From: Bacillaceae bacterium IKA-2
GTDB lineage: Bacteria; Bacillota; Bacilli; Bacillales; Anaerobacillaceae
DNA: 64,000 nucleotides
NCBI GenBank assembly: GCA_031761875.1
Contig: CP134492.1
Coordinates: forward strand, 1,364,001 to 1,428,000
Direction: 5' to 3'
Shown here one piece after another: positions 1 to 9,652 of the stretch (the stretch's first letter is position 1; every line of letters starts with the position of its first letter). The notes below the pieces were generated by a model, which was given only the letters and a program-made list of their open reading frames with translations, was not told the origin of the DNA and did no database searches. A program made the translations under genes and the position numbers.

Positions 1-2
1 TA

Positions 3-674
3 CATAGTGAGGTAAGGTTGGTACTGGTTGAAGAAGCACCAGACGAATTATTAATTGGTACTGTTGGACCTTATGGAAGAATTACTGGAGCGCTTGCTTA
101 TGTTGCTGTAGTTTGTGACCATAGTAGTGACTACTCTTATGAACGAGGTGGCTATATTGGTCAAGCCATTGTGCTAGAAGCAAGCAGCAATGGCCTTTCA
201 AGTTGCTGGATTGGTGGTTACTTTAACAGTGAATTAGCAACAAAAAAATTATCAGTACAGGAAAAAGAAGCTGTTATGGCAATAATTCCAATAGGTTACG
301 CCAGAAAAAATTACAGTCTAACAGAAAAGATGATGAATCAAGCTAGCGAATACCATAAACGTAAACCAATACGTAAAATTGTTTCCGGGTTGCCAATGGA
401 AGAGTGGCCAAATTGGATCGAAGCTTCTATTCAAGCTGCTAGCCTTGCACCGTCAGCTTATAATCGTCAACCTTTTGAGTATATCATCGGCACAGATCAC
501 TCAATTACAATTGTCATCGAAAAACCTGATCAAGAAACAAAGATCCGTAAAGAAATTGATTTAGGAATTGTGATGCTTCATATTGAACTGACCGCAAAAC
601 ACTATCACATTAAGGGCGAGTGGGAATTTAAAGAAAGCGAGAAGCAGATCATTTTTAGAGAGATGACTTCTTAG
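3..674 (+). CDS. nitroreductase family protein (TM1586-like), 5' end outside window
   Basis: The frame is open to the first base of the window, so the true start lies upstream; the visible part is about 223 residues. The protein resembles the putative TM nitroreductase family (flavin-binding, TM1586-like). It shows the VEEAP segment, GYIGQAIVLEASSNGLSSCW near the middle, and a second half with the LAPSAYNRQPF flavin-contact-like motif. Function as an FMN-dependent oxidoreductase is inferred from family; no substrate is evident. A strong terminator follows, so it is not co-transcribed with the cas genes downstream. Confidence 0.7.
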   Translation, partial: HSEVRLVLVEEAPDELLIGTVGPYGRITGALAYVAVVCDHSSDYSYERGGYIGQAIVLEASSNGLSSCWIGGYFNSELATKKLSVQEKEAVMAIIPIGYARKNYSLTEKMMNQASEYHKRKPIRKIVSGLPMEEWPNWIEASIQAASLAPSAYNRQPFEYIIGTDHSITIVIEKPDQETKIRKEIDLGIVMLHIELTAKHYHIKGEWEFKESEKQIIFREMTS

Positions 675-717
675 CGTTAAACGAATGGTTAGAGATTACA
701 AGTAAAGTTTCTTTTAG

Positions 718-768
718 AGGTTGTTCAAAAGGGTAGGTACTCTCCTTTTGAACAACCTTTTTTATTTT
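718..768 (+). terminator. intrinsic terminator after the nitroreductase-like gene
   Basis: A 15-bp perfect stem (AGGTTGTTCAAAAGG at 718-732 pairs with 744-758) has an 11-nt loop and is followed by a T-rich tail. It isolates the first gene from the CRISPR-Cas operon. Confidence 0.9.
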
Positions 769-1352
769 AAAAAAATTATAAAACATTTGTTCGCTGACAG
801 TATGTTGTCAATTTGGGATGATATGTTAAATAGTAAGTTATACGAAAGAGCAGAACGGGTTGGCTGCAAGTAACTCCTGATCGACAAAGACAATCCACTT
901 ATTTCTTTGAACGTCACTCAGATGCTCTGGTATGGTTTGTGAAATTTCTTAATAATTACTATTGGATATTTGTCTTTTAAAAAGAGAGTTTTTACTAGGA
1001 TTTCACTAATAAGCAATCTAGAAAACTTTTAAAAGACTAAATGGTAATTATGTAAAAAAAAGAGGATTTTGTAGAAATTGGTAGAATGTAGTATAAATAA
1101 GTATACTTTTTTGGGATTAAAAGAAGATTTTAATTAAGAGAAAAGAAGAAAGAACTTCAGTATGTACTCTTTTGGTCACATCTTCATTTCATCATAGTAG
1201 ATGGATGATCTGATGTAATGAAGGTATGCAAGGTAATGGTAAAAAAAATCAGTGTTAAATAATTAAAATTATTTAAAATGCCGATTTATAAATTGAGTTT
1301 CAAAAGATGTAGCATGAAATTAATTATCGAAATTGTTAGGGGAGGTGAATAT
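769..1352 (+). other. 584-bp AT-rich gene-free stretch upstream of cas6
   Basis: No convincing ORF with a ribosome binding site is visible on either strand. The region is AT-rich and holds the candidate cas promoter at 1069-1097, which would leave a 5' UTR of about 250 nt before cas6. I see no second CRISPR array or repeat here. Confidence 0.5.
1069..1097 (+). promoter_or_regulatory. candidate sigma-A promoter of the cas operon
   Basis: TTGTAG at 1069-1074 and TATAAA at 1092-1097 are separated by exactly 17 nt. This is the best sigma-A-like pair I found between the upstream terminator and cas6. It is a sequence match only; no start site is known. Confidence 0.4.
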
Positions 1353-2093
1353 ATGAAACTAGAAGTGATACTAGATACGAAAGAACTTCCATTACATTAC
1401 CACTTTCTGTTTGCAAGCCTAATTAAAAAAGCCGTAGGTTCTGTGTCAAATGAGAAAGTGGAGAGCCTTTATGAGTTTGAGGGGCAACACAATAAAAAGA
1501 GCAAGCCGTTCACGTTCGCTGTATATATGGAGCGATTTAGAAAGACCGGAGAGACCTTTGCGATTGATGGTCATGTAAAGTGGATATTAAGTTCTAGTGA
1601 CGATACGTTTTTACTTTATGTATACAACGGACTTTTGAATGATCGAACCTTTGTATATAAGGATTACACTGTTCACGTGCGGTCTGTTTCTGTCAAAGAG
1701 ACAAAGAAGATCCGCAGTGGAAAAGCATTATTTCAAACGCTGTCACCTATTGCGATTAAATCAAAAGAAGGAGTATTCCTATCAATTGAAGATTGGAGTT
1801 ATCCTGAGGAGTTTCAGTATATATGCAACTTAACTATTGAAAACGCCATAGGAAGATCACTTCATCAACCACTTAAATTTTCCCCTGTAAATATGAAACA
1901 GATCATGGTTCAGTTGAAACATGAGGAATTTAGACGTTTGAATGAAAAGTCAATTCTATATGTGAAAAGCTTTAAGGGATTATTTGAATTAGAGGGGCAT
2001 CCAGAAGACTTAACGCTACTTAGCCAGCTTGGTACATCATTTAGACGCTCACAAGGATTTGGTTGTATTGATCTTATCAAAGAAACGATATAA
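1353..2093 (+). CDS. cas6: CRISPR pre-crRNA endoribonuclease Cas6 (type I-B)
   Basis: Cas6 cleaves the repeat in pre-crRNA, leaving an 8-nt repeat tag on each crRNA. The 246-residue protein has the family's C-terminal glycine-rich loop (GTSFRRSQGFGCIDL, near residues 226-240) and the usual length. The start is ATG 1353, preceded by GGGGAGGTGAATAT; an in-frame ATG at 1278 has no ribosome binding site and would add unrelated residues. A histidine-containing N-terminal segment (LPLHYHFLFASL, near residues 12-23) could supply the catalytic His. First gene of the cas operon; the AAGGAGGTGATA site for cas8b overlaps its end. Confidence 0.9.
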   Translation: MKLEVILDTKELPLHYHFLFASLIKKAVGSVSNEKVESLYEFEGQHNKKSKPFTFAVYMERFRKTGETFAIDGHVKWILSSSDDTFLLYVYNGLLNDRTFVYKDYTVHVRSVSVKETKKIRSGKALFQTLSPIAIKSKEGVFLSIEDWSYPEEFQYICNLTIENAIGRSLHQPLKFSPVNMKQIMVQLKHEEFRRLNEKSILYVKSFKGLFELEGHPEDLTLLSQLGTSFRRSQGFGCIDLIKETI

Positions 2094-2110
2094 GGAGGTG
2101 ATATGACTAG

Positions 2111-3761
2111 ATGACCATTCGAATTGAAAGCTCAGATTGGTTGAAAAATGCAGCTATCGTAGGTTTCATGAGAATATTGGATAAATCAGCTACTCACCCA
2201 CATTATGTGGAAATTGATGAAGAAGATTTAGTTGATTTCGAACAAAAATATTTTCAATATTTTCGTAATACTTACACCAATTTTACTTCCTGGAGCAAGA
2301 TTGTAGAACAGTATTCTTGGATCGATTTACTAGCAGTTGAACAGATGACTGAGAAGGATCTAGCTAATCTAAACAAGATGATTGAGTTAACAAAAAAATG
2401 CCTGACATCTAACAGCTATGTCAATACGTATCCACTTATACCAGATCTAACAATAGATATAAAAGATTTAGGAGCCAAGTTGAAAAAAGTTACAAAGCGT
2501 AAGGCGGAGACCGTACTTGATATTCAGGTAGACATTCAGCTAGTGCGACAACAGCTCCTTACGATAATTGACATACTTAAACAGCCTCAAGTAAAGAAAT
2601 ATATTACATCGAGAAATGTGATTTACGATGTGATTACCCATTATTGGGGTAGTGTTAGCTTTCTCCATGTTAAGGCGAATGTAAAAGATATGTTTGAGAC
2701 GTATCATGACTACTTTCTTGCCCCCTTGCATCGATATTTAGAAGAACAAAAAGATCAAAAAAAATATGCGAAATACAAGTACCAGTGTTCTACCTGTAAT
2801 AACAAGATTGTCTCTGCAACAAGTGCATTTGATCTAACCTGGATTATAAAAACAGGAGTTGATTCTGCTCGAAAGTCTTCTCATTATTGGAATTACCAGT
2901 CTGACATGTTTGTTTGCCCTGTATGTAATTTTCTTTATTCCTGTGTCCCTGCTGGATTTACTTATTTTAAAGGGAAAGGCCTTTTTGTGAATGAAAATTC
3001 TTCTATTAAAACAATGCAAAGTGTAAATCAAGTGTCACTTCAAAAAGTCACGAATTTTGCAGAATTAGAGGAGAAAAGTTACTATCAAATTCTTGATACA
3101 CTTGAGCAAGCTCAAGTTGACAAAATGTCCAAAGAAATCCAAAACATTCAGATTGTTAAGCTTGATAAAGAAAATACCGTCAGACCTTATACCTTCAATA
3201 ACCTGTCTAAAGAGCGTTTAGATATCATGGTGAAAAATAAAAAGCGGATCGAAAAGCTTGTTGGGAAATTTGTAAAGACAGATGAAGGCTTTCTTAATCT
3301 GTATGAAGAGGTTACCTCAAGGATTTATCAGAACCGAAATCAATTTGATTTGTTGTATAAGTTACTCGTCATAGGACGCAAGTCAGACTTTTCAAATACA
3401 CATTATATGTATTTAATATTACTAATTTCAAACAGCAGTCAAAAGGAGGGAAAGAGAATGGATTATCGAAAGATTAACGAGTTTCAGAAACTGGGTATTC
3501 AATTACAGGAAGCCTATAAGGACAGTCCGAATAAACTTCCTGGCATAACTCACCGACTGCTCAATGCAACAAAGGTCAAAAATGAACACCGTTTTACAGA
3601 AACACTTCTCAATGCATATATGTCAAAAGGGAAAAAGGTGCCCCTTGAATTTATTGAATCCTTACATGATCAGTCGCGCTTTCAGACGATTGCGTACGCT
3701 TTTTTACTCGGATTACAAGGCGGAAACGAAAAAAATAAAGGTGACAAGGGGGAAAATGAGA

Positions 3762-3769
<8 letters not shown>
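2111..3769 (+). CDS. cas8b1: type I-B Cascade large subunit Cas8b1 (Cst1 family)
   Basis: This is the large subunit of the type I-B interference complex, which recognises the PAM. The protein is 552 residues with a zinc-ribbon pair: CSTC near residue 225 and CPVC near 267, typical of Cst1/Cas8b1. The start at 2111 follows a strong AAGGAGGTGATA site; an ATG at 2103 opens a frame that stops at once. Its 3' end overlaps the cas7 start by a few bases, implying translational coupling. Cas8 proteins diverge strongly, so the assignment rests on the Cys pairs, size and position between cas6 and cas7. Confidence 0.85.
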
Positions 3770-5389
<1,620 letters not shown>

Positions 5390-5391
5390 GT

Positions 5392-5418
5392 GGGTAGTGA
5401 ATCACTACCCTTTTTTTT
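5392..5418 (+). terminator. perfect intrinsic terminator between cas5 and cas3
   Basis: GGGTAGTGA (5392-5400), one A, TCACTACCC (5402-5410), then eight T. The 9-bp GC-containing stem starts only three nt after the cas5 stop, and cas3 begins 20 nt after the T run. It should separate Cascade gene expression from cas3-cas4-cas1-cas2. Confidence 0.88.
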
Positions 5419-5437
5419 CTATAAAAGGAGTGATCGT

Positions 5438-7690
5438 GTGAGTAATTTATTTTTAGCGAAATCGACTCCACCAGAAACGATTGTCGAACATACGAATCAA
5501 GTTCTGTTCCAATATCAGAGATTAAAATCTTGTTATCCGAAGATCCCCTATGTTAATTGGGATATTTTATACTTGGCTTGTTTATATCATGATCTCGGAA
5601 AAATGAATACGAAGTTTCAGAATAAGGTAAATAAGGAAATTATATTACTAGATCCTCTCACAGATGATAAAGAAGTGCCACACGGTTATTTAAGTCCAGC
5701 TTTTTTACCAATTGACGAATTGATTATTAAATATGACAAGAATTCGCTACGAATCCTCTATCAAACTATTTATTATCACCACCATAGACCAGATATGAAT
5801 TTTGAAAACATCAAAAATACATTAAAGTACGATTTAGATCAATACATGAATGATTTTATTTTTAATAAAATCGAAGTTCCCTTGAAGATAAATAAAAAAT
5901 ATGCAAAATATACGATCAATTGTAGAATTCCTTCCGAATTTGACGATCAAGAGACAATTAACATGTACATAATGACTAAAGGGCTACTTAATCGCTTGGA
6001 TTACGCAGCGAGTGCGGATAGTTCAAATAAGGGAAAGGGAAGTAAGTTGTTAGTTGAAGAGCCCAACTATGATTTACTAGAAAAAACAATAACATATGTT
6101 AACACAATGGGAGTATTAAACGAGCTGCAGGAATATTTGCTAACGCACAGCCATGATAATAATATTGTCGTCGCTTCAACAGGTATCGGAAAAACAGAGG
6201 CTGCTCTTTGCTGGATTGGAAATAACAAAGGGTTCTTTACGTTGCCACTTAAAGTTAGTATTAATGCCATCTACGATCGAGTCAAAAATAAGATAGGTTT
6301 TGAAAAGACCGGGCTTCTTCATTCTGATATGCCTTCAGAATATTTAAAACGATTTGATCAAGGTGCTGGTCAGCCTTTTGATATTACAATGATTGAACGA
6401 ACAAAGCAGCTTTGTATGCCCCTAACCATCTGTACATTGGATCAACTCATTGATTTTGTTTTTAAATATGCAGGATATGAATTAAAACTGGCCACATTAG
6501 CTTATTCGAAACTAGTCATTGATGAAATTCAAATGTATGATCCATCACTTGTGGGATTACTTCTCGTTGGACTTAAGCAAGTCACTGAGTTAGGTGGGAA
6601 ATTCACGATTATGACGGCTACATTTCCACCAATTTTTGAACATTTAATGAAACACAGCCTTCAAATTCCATTTGTAAAGCCAGATAAGCCATTTCTGAAG
6701 TTAAATGAATACGGAGAGCCAATCATACGCCACCGAGTCACAGTGAAAAGTGAAAATTTGAGTAGTGCAGCTGTTTTACCTGAAGTAGATGGAAAAAAGG
6801 TATTAATCATTTTGAATACGGTGAAAGAAGCGCAAAGGATTTATCAGGAGCTGATTAATAAAGATGTCAAGAATGTAAATATGCTTCATAGCCGCTACAT
6901 ACTGAAGGATAGACGTAAAAAAGAGGACGACATTTTAGCAATGGGTAAAAGGGAATGTACTGAAACTGGTGTCTGGGTGACAACGCAAGTCGTTGAAGCG
7001 AGCGTAGATATTGACTTTGACATATTGTTCACAGAACTATCTGACATGAGTGGACTGTTACAGCGGATGGGGCGAGTCTATAGGGGACGAGAGCTTATAG
7101 ACGAGCGCACAAATGTTGTTGTATTCACAGGTGATCCGTTTCCATCGGGGATATCATACGGCAAACGAACAATCATAGATGCAGATGTGTTTCAAGAATC
7201 GAAAAAACAGCTACAATTATTAACTGATCCTCTTATCACAGAGGAAATGAAAATGGAGCTAGTCGACAAAGTTTATAGTCTAGAAGCATTAGAGGAATCA
7301 AATTACTATCGAAAAATAAAAGAAGCAATTAGTACATTTCGGGATATAAAGCCTTACGAGTTTGATAAATCTGATGCTAAATTACGAAATATTCAAACTG
7401 AAACCGTTATACCAAGCAGTGTGTACCGAGAGAACGAAGATCAAATTCAATTTTGTCTGAACTCAATCCAAAGATCGGTTAGCTGGATAGAGAAAATTAA
7501 AGCGTTAAATGAGTTGAAAGAGTATATGGTGTCTATCCCTTTGTATGCTTTCCGTGAAGCTGCAAAAAAAAGCTTTGTTGATCACGAACTGATGATAAGC
7601 AAGTGGGAAAAAATCTGTGTAGTTAACTATTTATATACCTCAGAGACAGGATTAGTATTTAAAGAAGATCAGGAAGTATCATTCTACTAA
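5438..7690 (+). CDS. cas3: CRISPR nuclease-helicase Cas3 (HD + SF2 helicase)
   Basis: Cas3 is recruited by Cascade to nick, unwind and degrade target DNA. The 750-residue protein has an N-terminal HD nuclease domain (HTNQ, then YHDLGK near residue 50, and HHH near 120). An SF2 helicase follows, with Walker A STGIGKTEA (~246), motif II DEIQ (~361), TATFPP (motif III) and QRMGRVYRG (motif VI, ~541). The start is GTG 5438, seven nt after AAAGGAG; GTG 5390 would start inside the terminator hairpin. It ends 6 nt before the cas4 start. Confidence 0.95.
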   Translation: MSNLFLAKSTPPETIVEHTNQVLFQYQRLKSCYPKIPYVNWDILYLACLYHDLGKMNTKFQNKVNKEIILLDPLTDDKEVPHGYLSPAFLPIDELIIKYDKNSLRILYQTIYYHHHRPDMNFENIKNTLKYDLDQYMNDFIFNKIEVPLKINKKYAKYTINCRIPSEFDDQETINMYIMTKGLLNRLDYAASADSSNKGKGSKLLVEEPNYDLLEKTITYVNTMGVLNELQEYLLTHSHDNNIVVASTGIGKTEAALCWIGNNKGFFTLPLKVSINAIYDRVKNKIGFEKTGLLHSDMPSEYLKRFDQGAGQPFDITMIERTKQLCMPLTICTLDQLIDFVFKYAGYELKLATLAYSKLVIDEIQMYDPSLVGLLLVGLKQVTELGGKFTIMTATFPPIFEHLMKHSLQIPFVKPDKPFLKLNEYGEPIIRHRVTVKSENLSSAAVLPEVDGKKVLIILNTVKEAQRIYQELINKDVKNVNMLHSRYILKDRRKKEDDILAMGKRECTETGVWVTTQVVEASVDIDFDILFTELSDMSGLLQRMGRVYRGRELIDERTNVVVFTGDPFPSGISYGKRTIIDADVFQESKKQLQLLTDPLITEEMKMELVDKVYSLEALEESNYYRKIKEAISTFRDIKPYEFDKSDAKLRNIQTETVIPSSVYRENEDQIQFCLNSIQRSVSWIEKIKALNELKEYMVSIPLYAFREAAKKSFVDHELMISKWEKICVVNYLYTSETGLVFKEDQEVSFY

Positions 7691-7696
7691 AAGGGC

Positions 7697-8218
7697 GTGG
7701 GTGATTTGCTTAACGTTGATGAATTAAAAGCTACTGGTTTAAGTGTTCAATATTATCTTGTCTGCCACAGAAAATTATGGTTATCCACTCATCAAATTCA
7801 ATTTGAACAGGATTCTGATAGAGTGTTAGAAGGGAAAGTCTTACATGAACAAACGTACAACAAGCACGGAAACAAAGAAGTATTAATTGATAATCTAATC
7901 AAAATTGATCTTTTTGGTGATTATGTTGGGGAAGTAAAATCAAGTAGTAGAATGCAACAATCCGATAGGATGCAATTACTTTATTATTTGTACGTGTTAA
8001 AGCAGGCTGGAATTAATAAAGTGGGTAAGCTCCATTATCCAAAAGAAAAGAAAGTAGAAGAAGTTCATTTAACGGATGCTGCTGTAAAAGAAGTAGAAAA
8101 AGTGCTAATTGGTATACAAGTAGTTAAAGATAAATCAACACCACCACCATTAATTAAACTGCCATATTGTTCTAAGTGTGCTTATTACTCTTTTTGTTGG
8201 GTAGGTGAGGTAGATTGA
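7697..8218 (+). CDS. cas4: CRISPR adaptation nuclease Cas4 (Fe-S)
   Basis: Cas4 trims prespacers and selects the PAM end during spacer acquisition. The 173-residue protein has the four Fe-S cysteines (C near residue 23 in LVCHRKLW, and the C-terminal YCSKCAYYSFCW cluster), plus the RecB-like core GDYVGEVKSSS with the catalytic ExK. The start is uncertain: GTG 7697 is close to AAAAGGG, and TTG 7706 is a better-spaced alternative that removes three residues. Its TGA overlaps the TTG start of cas1. Confidence 0.93.
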   Translation: MGDLLNVDELKATGLSVQYYLVCHRKLWLSTHQIQFEQDSDRVLEGKVLHEQTYNKHGNKEVLIDNLIKIDLFGDYVGEVKSSSRMQQSDRMQLLYYLYVLKQAGINKVGKLHYPKEKKVEEVHLTDAAVKEVEKVLIGIQVVKDKSTPPPLIKLPYCSKCAYYSFCWVGEVD

Positions 8219-9201
8219 AGGATATTTTTATTTTTAATAATGGGCGATTAAAGAGAACTGATTCTACTATTCAATTTATCGATGCGGATGGTAAGAAGAA
8301 AACGATACCAATTGTACAAGTGGAAAACATACACTTATTTGGAGAAATCGATATGAATACGTCTTTTCTTAATTTACTTACGCAACAGGGAGTTGTGCTA
8401 CATACGTACAATTACTATGGATATTATAGCGGTAGTTTTATTCCAAGAAGCAAGCAAGTTTCTGGTTATATAGATGTAAGGCAAGCTTCTCACATTCTTG
8501 ATCCACAAAAGCGCATATTCATAGCGAGGCAATTTATTTACGGAGCGGTTCACCATATGCTAAAAAACATTCGGCAGCACAAAGATGGATCAGAAGTTTA
8601 TATAAATACGATTGAATCTGTGAGAGTAAATATAGAAAATGCAAAAACTATTCCAGAATTAATGGGTATGGAAGGAAATATTAGGAAGATTTATTTTCAA
8701 TCTTTTAACCATATGATTAAAAACGAATTTTTTCATTTTGTAAAAAGAGAAAAAAGGCCACCGAAAGATCCGATTAATGCGCTGATTTCATTTGGGAATA
8801 GCATAATGTATACAACAGTCCTGTCAGAGCTTTATAAGACCCAGTTAAATCCAACTATGAGTTTTTTACATGAACCTTCCGTAAAAAGATATTCGCTTTC
8901 GCTTGACTTAGCCGAAATATTCAAGCCTCTAATTATTGATGGTTTAATAGTATCACTAATAAATAATCGAGTCATGAAAAGTAACCATTTTGAATATATA
9001 GAGTCTGAAATTTGCTTATTAAATGATGAGGGCAGGAAAATTTTCCTGAAGGCATATGAAGAAAAGCTTTCCAAAACAATAAAGCATCGTACACTAAAAA
9101 GGCAAACGTCCTACAGATTTCTGATTCGTTTAGAGTGCTATAAGTTGATTAAACATATTATTGGAGATACAACATATAAGCCTTTGAAAGCGTGGTGGTA
9201 A
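8215..9201 (+). CDS. cas1: CRISPR integrase Cas1 (type I-B)
   Basis: Cas1 is the catalytic subunit of the Cas1-Cas2 spacer integrase. The protein is 328 residues, beta-stranded N-terminal domain first. The metal-binding triad is plausibly E in MEGNIRKIYFQ, H in FLHEPSVKRYS and D/E in LSLDLAEIFKPLIID. It starts at TTG 8215 inside the cas4 stop, preceded by TAGGTGAGG, so translation is coupled. A single odd integration event attributable to it is visible in the distal array (see 19658-19672). Confidence 0.95.
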   Translation: MKDIFIFNNGRLKRTDSTIQFIDADGKKKTIPIVQVENIHLFGEIDMNTSFLNLLTQQGVVLHTYNYYGYYSGSFIPRSKQVSGYIDVRQASHILDPQKRIFIARQFIYGAVHHMLKNIRQHKDGSEVYINTIESVRVNIENAKTIPELMGMEGNIRKIYFQSFNHMIKNEFFHFVKREKRPPKDPINALISFGNSIMYTTVLSELYKTQLNPTMSFLHEPSVKRYSLSLDLAEIFKPLIIDGLIVSLINNRVMKSNHFEYIESEICLLNDEGRKIFLKAYEEKLSKTIKHRTLKRQTSYRFLIRLECYKLIKHIIGDTTYKPLKAWW

Positions 9202-9205
9202 AATA

Positions 9206-9469
9206 ATGTTCGTCATCATTACCTATGATGTTGGAGAAAAGAGGGTTGGGAAGGTACATAAAATTCTTAAGAAATACTTGCAGTGGACCCAAAATTCCGT
9301 ATTCGAAGGTGAAATAAAAGAGGGTAAATTGAAAGAATGTCTGGGTGAATTAATGCCAATAGTTAATAAAGTGTACGATTCATTGTATGTATACAAAGTT
9401 TCGAATCCAAAAAACATTAAAAAAATCATTTATGGTGTAGAAAAAGATTTTGAAGAGATGTTTCTGTAA
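9206..9469 (+). CDS. cas2: CRISPR integrase subunit Cas2
   Basis: Cas2 is the structural dimer in the Cas1-Cas2 complex. The 87-residue protein begins MFVIITYDVGEKR, with the conserved Asp at the end of the first strand, and has the ferredoxin-like fold length. ATG 9206 is four nt after the cas1 stop, so it is probably translated by coupling; no strong ribosome binding site is visible. It is the last cas gene, and the leader starts directly after it. Confidence 0.95.
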   Translation: MFVIITYDVGEKRVGKVHKILKKYLQWTQNSVFEGEIKEGKLKECLGELMPIVNKVYDSLYVYKVSNPKNIKKIIYGVEKDFEEMFL

Positions 9470-9652
9470 ATGCCGTAAAGGTCATTTTATCTAAAAGTAT
9501 CTTAAACCCTTCGTATGACTGTGTTAATGACTATTAATAACGAACTTTATAAACACACACTGGAGGTTTGCTGCAAAATAGTGTAAAATATGGATTATAA
9601 AAATCAATCAATCCCTTGATACATAAGGGTTTTTAGAGTCTTGATTTGAGGG
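9470..9652 (+). promoter_or_regulatory. CRISPR leader
   Basis: This AT-rich stretch of about 183 bp lies between cas2 and the first repeat, so new spacers enter here. It contains a short hairpin CCCTT-GATACAT-AAGGG (9613-9629) followed by five T, and ends with GTCTTGATTTGAGGG (9638-9652) directly before repeat 1. That last 15-mer occurs once more, inside the distal array. I see no clean -35/-10 pair with standard spacing, so the pre-crRNA promoter position is unresolved. Confidence 0.75.

Noticed and set aside
18-674. Nitroreductase-like gene as part of the CRISPR or a defence module
   Set aside because: A strong terminator and a 580-bp gap separate it from cas6, and the family is metabolic.
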